From Panagrolaimus kolymaensis (lineage: Eukaryota > Nematoda > Chromadorea > Rhabditida > Panagrolaimidae): a stretch of DNA of 64,000 nucleotides. The position numbers and the translations under genes were made by a program. The DNA lies in contig JAJQJQ010000004.1 in the NCBI GenBank assembly GCA_028622995.1, positions 186,001 through 250,000 of the forward strand, in the 5' to 3' direction. The notes below the pieces were generated by a model. The model made no database searches, was not told the DNA's origin, and saw only the letters and a list, made by a program, of their open reading frames with translations. Positions 58,201-64,000 of this stretch are shown piece after piece (positions within the stretch are counted from its first letter, which is position 1; the number at the start of each line of letters is the position of its first letter).

Positions 58201-61200
58201 TTAATAATTTTTGGAACATCCAACTCGTTGAGTTGGATTGATTTGATATGAAAAATAAGGACCACAAAAAAAGAAGTAAAGAAATAAATGTTTTTTATTA
58301 TTTTTATCAAGCAGAATTTAGAAGTTTTACTTTTCTGCAAAGCTTTGAGCTTATTAATAATTTTTGGAACATCCAACTCGTTGAGTTGGATTGATTTGAT
58401 ATGAAAAATAAGGACCACAAAAAAAGAAGTAAAGAAATAAATGTTTTTTATTATTTTTATCAAGCAGAATTTAGAAGTTTTACTTTTCTGCAAAGCTTTG
58501 AGCTTATTAATAATTTTTGGAACATCCAACTCGTTGAGTTGGATTGATTTGATAAGAAAAATAGGGAACACAAAAAAAGAAGTAAAGAAATAAATGTTTT
58601 TTATTATTTTTATCAAGCAGAATTTAGAAGTTTTACTTTTCTGCAAAGCTTTGAGCTTATTAATAATTTTTGGAACATCGAACTCGTTGAGTTGGATTGA
58701 TTTGATAAGAAAAATAAGGACCACAAAAAAAGAAGTAAAGAAATAAATGTTTTTTATTATTTTTATCAAGCAGAATTTAGAAGTTTTACTTTTCTGCAAA
58801 GCTTTGAGCTTATTAATAATTTTTGGAACATCCAACTCGTTGAGTTGGATTGATTTGATATGAAAAATAAGGACCACAAAAAAAGAAGTAAAAAAATAAA
58901 TGTTTTTTATTATTTTTATCAAGCAGAATTTAGAAGTTTTACTTTTCTGCAAAGCTTTGAGCTTATTAATAATTTTTGGAACATCCAACTCGTTGAGTTG
59001 GATTGATTTGATATGAAAAATAAGGACCATAAAAAAAGAAGTAAAGAAATAAATGTTTTTTATTATTTTTATCAAGCAGAATTTAGAAGTTTTACTTTTC
59101 TGCAAAGCTTTGAGCTTATTAATAATTTTTGGAACATCCAACTCGTTGAGTTGGATTGATTTGATATGAAAAATAAGGACCACAAAAAAAGAAGTAAAGA
59201 AATAAATGTTTTTTATTATTTTTATCAAGCAGAATTTAGAAGTTTTACTTTTCTGCAACGCTTTGAGCTTATTAATAATTTTTGGAACTTCGAACTCGTT
59301 GAGTTGGATTGATTTGATATGAAAAATAAGGACCACAAACATGAAGTAAAAAAATTATTATTTTTTGTTTTTCCAAACAAACAGAATTTAGAAGTTTTAC
59401 TTTTCTGCAAAGCTTTGAGCTTATTAATAATTTTTGGAACATCCAACTCGTTGAGTTGGATTGATTTGATATGAAAAATAAGGACCACAAAAAAAGAAGT
59501 AAAGAAATAAATGTTTTTTATTATTTTTATCAAGCAGAATTTAGAAGTTTTACTTTTCTGCAACGCTTTGAGCTTATTAATAATTTTTGGAACTTCGAAC
59601 TCGTTGAGTTGGATTGATTTGATATGAAAAATAAGGACCACAAACATGAAGTAAAAAAATTATTATTTTTTGTTTTTCCAAACAAACAGAATTTAGAAGT
59701 TTTACTTTTCTGCAAAGCTTTGAGCTTATTAATAATTTTTGGAACTTCGAACTCGTTGAGTTGGATTGATTTGATATGAAAAATAAGGACCACAAAAAAA
59801 GAAGTAAAAAAATAAATGTTTTTTATTATTTTTATCAAGCAGAATTTAGAAGTTTTACTTTTCTGCAAAGCTTTGAGCTTATTAATAATTTTTGGAACAT
59901 CCAACTCGTTGAGTTGGATTGATTTGATATGAAAAATAAGGACCACAAAAAAAGAAGTAAAGAAATAAATGTTTTTTATTATTTTTATCAAGCAGAATTT
60001 AGAAGTTTTACTTTTTTGCAACGCTTTGAGCTTATTAATAATTTTTGGAACTTCGAACTCGTTGAGTTGGATTGATTTGATATGAAAAATAAGGACCACA
60101 AAAAAAGAAGTAAAAAAATAAATGTTTTTTATTATTTTTATCAAGCAGAATTTAGAAGTTTTACTTTTCTGCAAAGCTTTGAGCTTATTAATAATTTTTG
60201 GAACATCCAACTCGTTGAGTTGGATTGATTTGATATGAAAAATAAGGACCACAAAAAAAGAAGTAAAAAAATAAATGTTTTTTATTATTTTTATCAAGCA
60301 GAATTTAGAAGTTTTACTTTTCTGCAAAGCTTTGAGCTTATTAATAATTTTTGGAACATCCAACTCGTTGAGTTGGATTGATTTGATATGAAAAATAAGG
60401 ACCACAAAAAAAGAAGTAAAGAAATAAATGTTTTTTATTATTTTTATCAAGCAGAATTTAGAAGTTTTACTTTTCTGCAACGCTTTGAGCTTATTAATAA
60501 TTTTTGGAACTTCGAACTCGTTGAGTTGGATTGATTTGATATGAAAAATAAGGACCACAAACATGAAGTAAAAAAATTATTATTTTTTGTTTTTCCAAAC
60601 AAACAGAATTTAGAAGTTTTACTTTTCTGCAAAGCTTTGAGCTTATTAATAATTTTTGGAACATCCAACTCGTTGAGTTGGATTGATTTGATATGAAAAA
60701 TAAGGACCACAAAAAAAGAAGTAAAGAAATAAATGTTTTATATTATTTTTATCAAGCAGAATTTAGAAGTTTTACTTTTCTGCAAAGCTTTGAGCTTATT
60801 AATAATTTTTGGAACATCCAACTCGTTGAGTTGGATTGATTTGATATGAAAAATAAGGACCACAAAAAAAGAAGTAAAGAAATAAATGTTTTTTATTATT
60901 TTTATCAAGCAGAATTTAGAAGTTTTACTTTTCTGCAAAGCTTTGAGCTTATTAATAATTTTTGGAACATCCAACTCGTTGAGTTGGATTGATTTGATAT
61001 GAAAAATAAGGACCACAAAAAAAGAAGTAAAGAAATAAATGTTTTTTATTATTTTTATCAAGCAGAATTTAGAAGTTTTACTTTTCTGCAAAGCTTTGAG
61101 CTTATTAATAATTTTTGGAACATCCAACTCGTTGAGTTGGATTGATTTGATAAGAAAAATAGGGAACACAAAAAAAGAAGTAAAGAAATAAATGTTTTTT
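49300..61200. repeat. Type A-dominated satellite zone with perfect dyad
   Basis: Here most units are type A and most carry ATCCAACTC-GTT-GAGTTGGAT, a perfect 9-bp inverted repeat with a 3-base loop. From about 52.6 kb units with GGAACTTCGAAC and GCAACGC alternate with them. A rare GTTTTATATT unit recurs at 54474, 58140 and 60738, marking related blocks 3,666 and 2,598 bp apart. Confidence 0.75.
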
Positions 61201-62174
61201 ATTATTTTTATCAAGCAGAATTTAGAAGTTTTACTTTTCTGCAACGCTTTGAGCTTATTAATAATTTTTGGAACTTCGAACTCGTTGAGTTGGATTGATT
61301 TGATATGAAAAATAGGGAACACAAAAAAAGAAGTAAAGAAATAAATGTTTTTTATTATTTTTATCAAGCAGAATTTAGAAGTTTTACTTTTCTGCAAAGC
61401 TTTGAGCTTATTAATAATTTTTGGAACATCCAACTCGTTGAGTTGGATTGATTTGATAAGAAAAATAGGGAACACAAAAAAAGAAGTAAAGAAATAAATG
61501 TTTTTTATTATTTTTATCAAGCAGAATTTAGAAGTTTTACTTTTCTGCAAAGCTTTGAGCTTATTAATAATTTTTGGAACTTCGAACTCGTTGAGTTGGA
61601 TTGATTTGATATGAAAAATAAGGACCACAAACATGAAGTAAAAAAATTATTATTTTTTGTTTTTCCAAACAAACAGAATTTAGAAGTTTTACTTTTCTGC
61701 AAAGCTTTGAGCTTATTAATAATTTTTGGAACATCGAACTCGTTGAGTTGGATTGATTTGATATGAAAAATAGGGAACACAAAAAAAGATGTAAAGAAAT
61801 AAATGTTTTTTATTATTTTTATCAAGCAGAATTTAGAAGTTTTACTTTTCTGCAAAGCTTTGAGCTTATTAATAATTTTTGGAACATCCAACTCGTTGAG
61901 TTGGATTGATTTGATAAGAAAAATAGGGAACACAAAAAAAGAAGTAAAGAAATAAATGTTTTTTATTATTTTTATCAAGCAGAATTTAGAAGTTTTACTT
62001 TTCTGCAAAGCTTTGAGCTTATTAATAATTTTTGGAACATCCAACTCGTTGAGTTGGATTGATTTGATATGAAAAATAAGGACCACAAAAAAAGAAGTAA
62101 AGAAATAAATGTTTTTTATTATTTTTATCAAGCAGAATTTAGAAGTTTTACTTGTCTGCAACGCTTTGAGCTTA

Positions 62175-63470
62175 TTAATAATTTTTGGAACTTCGAACTC
62201 GTTGAGTTGGATTGATTTGATATGAAAAATAAGGACCACAAACATGAAGTAAAAAAATTATTATTTTTTGTTTTTCCAAACAAACAGAATTTAGAAGTTT
62301 TACTTTTCTGCAAAGCTTTGAGCTTATTAATAATTTTTGGAACATCCAACTCGTTGAGTTGGATTGATTTGATAAGAAAAATAGGGAACACAAACATGAA
62401 GTAAAAAAATTATTATTTTTTGTTTTTCCAAACAAACAGAATTTAGAAGTTTTACTTGTCTGCAACGCTTTGAGCTTATTAATAATAATTTTTGGAACAT
62501 CGAACTCGTTGAGTTGGATTGATTTGATAAGAAAAATAGGGAACACAAAAAAAGAAGTAAAGAAATAAATGTTTTTTATTATTTTTATCAAGCAGAATTT
62601 AGAAGTTTTACTTTTCTGCAAAGCTTTGAGCTTATTAATAATTTTTGGAACATCCAACTCGTTGAGTTGGATTGATTTGATATGAAAAATAAGGACCACA
62701 AACATGAAGTAAAAAAATTATTATTTTTTGTTTTTCCAAACAAACAGAATTTAGAAGTTTTACTTTTCTGCAAAGCTTTGAGCTTATTAATAATTTTTGG
62801 AACATCGAACTCGTTGAGTTGGATTGATTTGATATGAAAAATAGGGAACACAAAAAAAGAAGTAAAGAAATAAATGTTTTTTATTATTTTTATCAAGCAG
62901 AATTTAGAAGTTTTACTTTTCTGCAAAGCTTTGAGCTTATTAATAATTTTTGGAACATCCAACTCGTTGAGTTGGATTGATTTGATATGAAAAATAAGGA
63001 CCACAAACATGAAGTAAAAAAATTATTATTTTTTGTTTTTCCAAACAAACAGAATTTAGAAGTTTTACTTTTCTGCAAAGCTTTGAGCTTATTAATAATT
63101 TTTGGAACATCGAACTCGTTGAGTTGGATTGATTTGATATGAAAAATAGGGAACACAAACATGAAGTAAAAAAATTATTATTTTTTGTTTTTCCAAACAA
63201 ACAGAATTTAGAAGTTTTACTTGTCTGCAACGCTTTGAGCTTATTAATAATAATTTTTGGAACATCGAACTCGTTGAGTTGGATTGATTTGATAAGAAAA
63301 ATAGGGAACACAAAAAAAGAAGTAAAGAAATAAATGTTTTTTATTATTTTTATCAAGCAGAATTTAGAAGTTTTACTTTTCTGCAACGCTTTGAGCTTAT
63401 TAATAATTTTTGGAACTTCGAACTCGTTGAGTTGGATTGATTTGATATGAAAAATAAGGACCACAAACAT
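62175..63470. repeat. 765-bp satellite block repeated with 3-bp insertion units
   Basis: Units reading TTATTAATAATAATTTTTGG, with three extra bases, occur near 62483 and 63248, exactly five 153-bp units apart, in the same variant context (ATAGGGAACAC, GTCTGCAACGC). This indicates a recent five-monomer duplication. Confidence 0.65.
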
Positions 63471-64000
63471 GAAGTAAAAAAATTATTATTTTTTGTTTTT
63501 CCAAACAAACAGAATTTAGAAGTTTTACTTTTCTGCAAAGCTTTGAGCTTATTAATAATTTTTGGAACATCGAACTCGTTGAGTTGGATTGATTTGATAT
63601 GAAAAATAGGGAACACAAAAAAAGAAGTAAAGAAATAAATGTTTTTTATTATTTTTATCAAGCAGAATTTAGAAGTTTTACTTTTCTGCAAAGCTTTGAG
63701 CTTATTAATAATTTTTGGAACATCCAACTCGTTGAGTTGGATTGATTTGATAAGAAAAATAGGGAACACAAAAAAAGAAGTAAAGAAATAAATGTTTTTT
63801 ATTATTTTTATCAAGCAGAATTTAGAAGTTTTACTTTTCTGCAAAGCTTTGAGCTTATTAATAATTTTTGGAACATCCAACTCGTTGAGTTGGATTGATT
63901 TGATATGAAAAATAAGGACCACAAAAAAAGAAGTAAAGAAATAAATGTTTTTTATTATTTTTATCAAGCAGAATTTAGAAGTTTTACTTGTCTGCAACGC

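Larger units (their letters stand above)
25215..64000. repeat. Satellite DNA array, 152/153-bp monomers, open at the window end
   Basis: About 254 head-to-tail monomers without any other sequence between them. All share about 100 bp including AGAATTTAGAAGTTTTAC, GCTTATTAATAATTTTTGG and CTCGTTGAGTTGGATTG. Two types differ in the remaining 50 bp: type A (153 bp) has GAAGTAAAGAAATAAATG and ATTTTTATCAAGCAG; type B (152 bp) has CATGAAGTAAAAAAATT and TTTTTCCAAACAAACAG. Recurrent variants are GTCTGCAACGC for TTCTGCAAAGC, CATCCAAC or CTTCGAAC for CATCGAAC, ATAGGGAACAC for ATAAGGACCAC, and a one-base deletion in CATCGACTCG giving 151-bp units. The first unit at the left edge is more diverged, as is usual at array borders. 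Most monomers carry AAGCTT within GCAAAGCTTTG. Confidence 0.97.

Noticed and set aside
25212..63997. Hundreds of overlapping open frames of 60-701 codons in the satellite on both strands
   Set aside because: They are repeats of the same 152/153-bp unit read in various frames, with amino-acid changing variants scattered freely and no independent start, splice or family signal.
25215..64000. CRISPR array
   Set aside because: Units are 152/153 bp with near-identical sequence throughout; there are no unique spacers, and the genome is eukaryotic.

Overview
The window looks like nuclear DNA of a nematode. It is AT-rich, its introns are mostly 47-60 bp with GTAAG donors and TTTTCAG/TTTTAG acceptors, and one gene has an acceptor two bases before its ATG, as at a spliced-leader site. 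Its gene families also fit: a nematode-type cytosolic tyrosine phosphatase, an mRNA capping enzyme, a HRD1/SEL-11 fragment and an ABHD17-like fragment with the sequence PNSSDIG. I cannot name the species.

Layout. Bases 1-4,020 are A/T-tract-rich and hold no gene I can support. Bases 4.2-9.4 kb hold one apparently usable gene, a protein tyrosine phosphatase (minus strand, 5,985-7,431). Around it lie broken or partial genes: a frame-broken one-pass membrane protein with a Thr/Gln/Gly-rich tail, a 99-bp copy of a capping-enzyme exon, a short C-terminal coding fragment, a truncated ABHD17-like gene and a truncated HRD1/SEL-11 gene. From 9,965 to 16,219 runs a protein kinase gene (plus strand). 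Its first intron contains a complete 4,691-bp DNA transposon (10,108-14,798) with 0.5-kb inverted repeats, TTAA target duplications, a THAP-domain DDE transposase of Kolobok type, and a second, divergent gene that resembles the C-terminal 'ballast' domain of the P2X7 receptor. From 18.0 to 20.2 kb lies a two-domain mRNA capping enzyme (minus strand) with an in-frame TGA just after the final catalytic motif. From 21.4 to 25.1 kb lies a many-exon gene of unknown function (minus strand), broken at one exon border by a 245-bp hAT-type foldback MITE with an 8-bp target duplication.

From about 25,215 to the window end (about 38.8 kb, roughly 254 monomers) the DNA is one uninterrupted satellite array. 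Two monomer types are interleaved, of 153 and 152 bp. They share about 100 bp and differ in the remaining 50 bp. The array has higher-order structure: a tandem 1.52-kb ten-monomer duplication, a 7.15-kb-spaced duplication whose offset slips by exactly one monomer, and 3,666-bp, 2,598-bp and 765-bp spacings. A monomer variant with a perfect 9-bp dyad (ATCCAACTC-GTT-GAGTTGGAT) dominates from about 49.3 kb onward. The long repetitive ORFs in the array follow from a 153-bp (3 x 51) unit without stops and I do not annotate them as genes.

The best candidates for something new are the Kolobok-type transposon carrying a ballast-domain partner gene, its clean insertion in a phase-matched kinase intron, and the satellite with its regional spread of a perfect dyad. 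No CRISPR, operon, rRNA or tRNA signal was seen.
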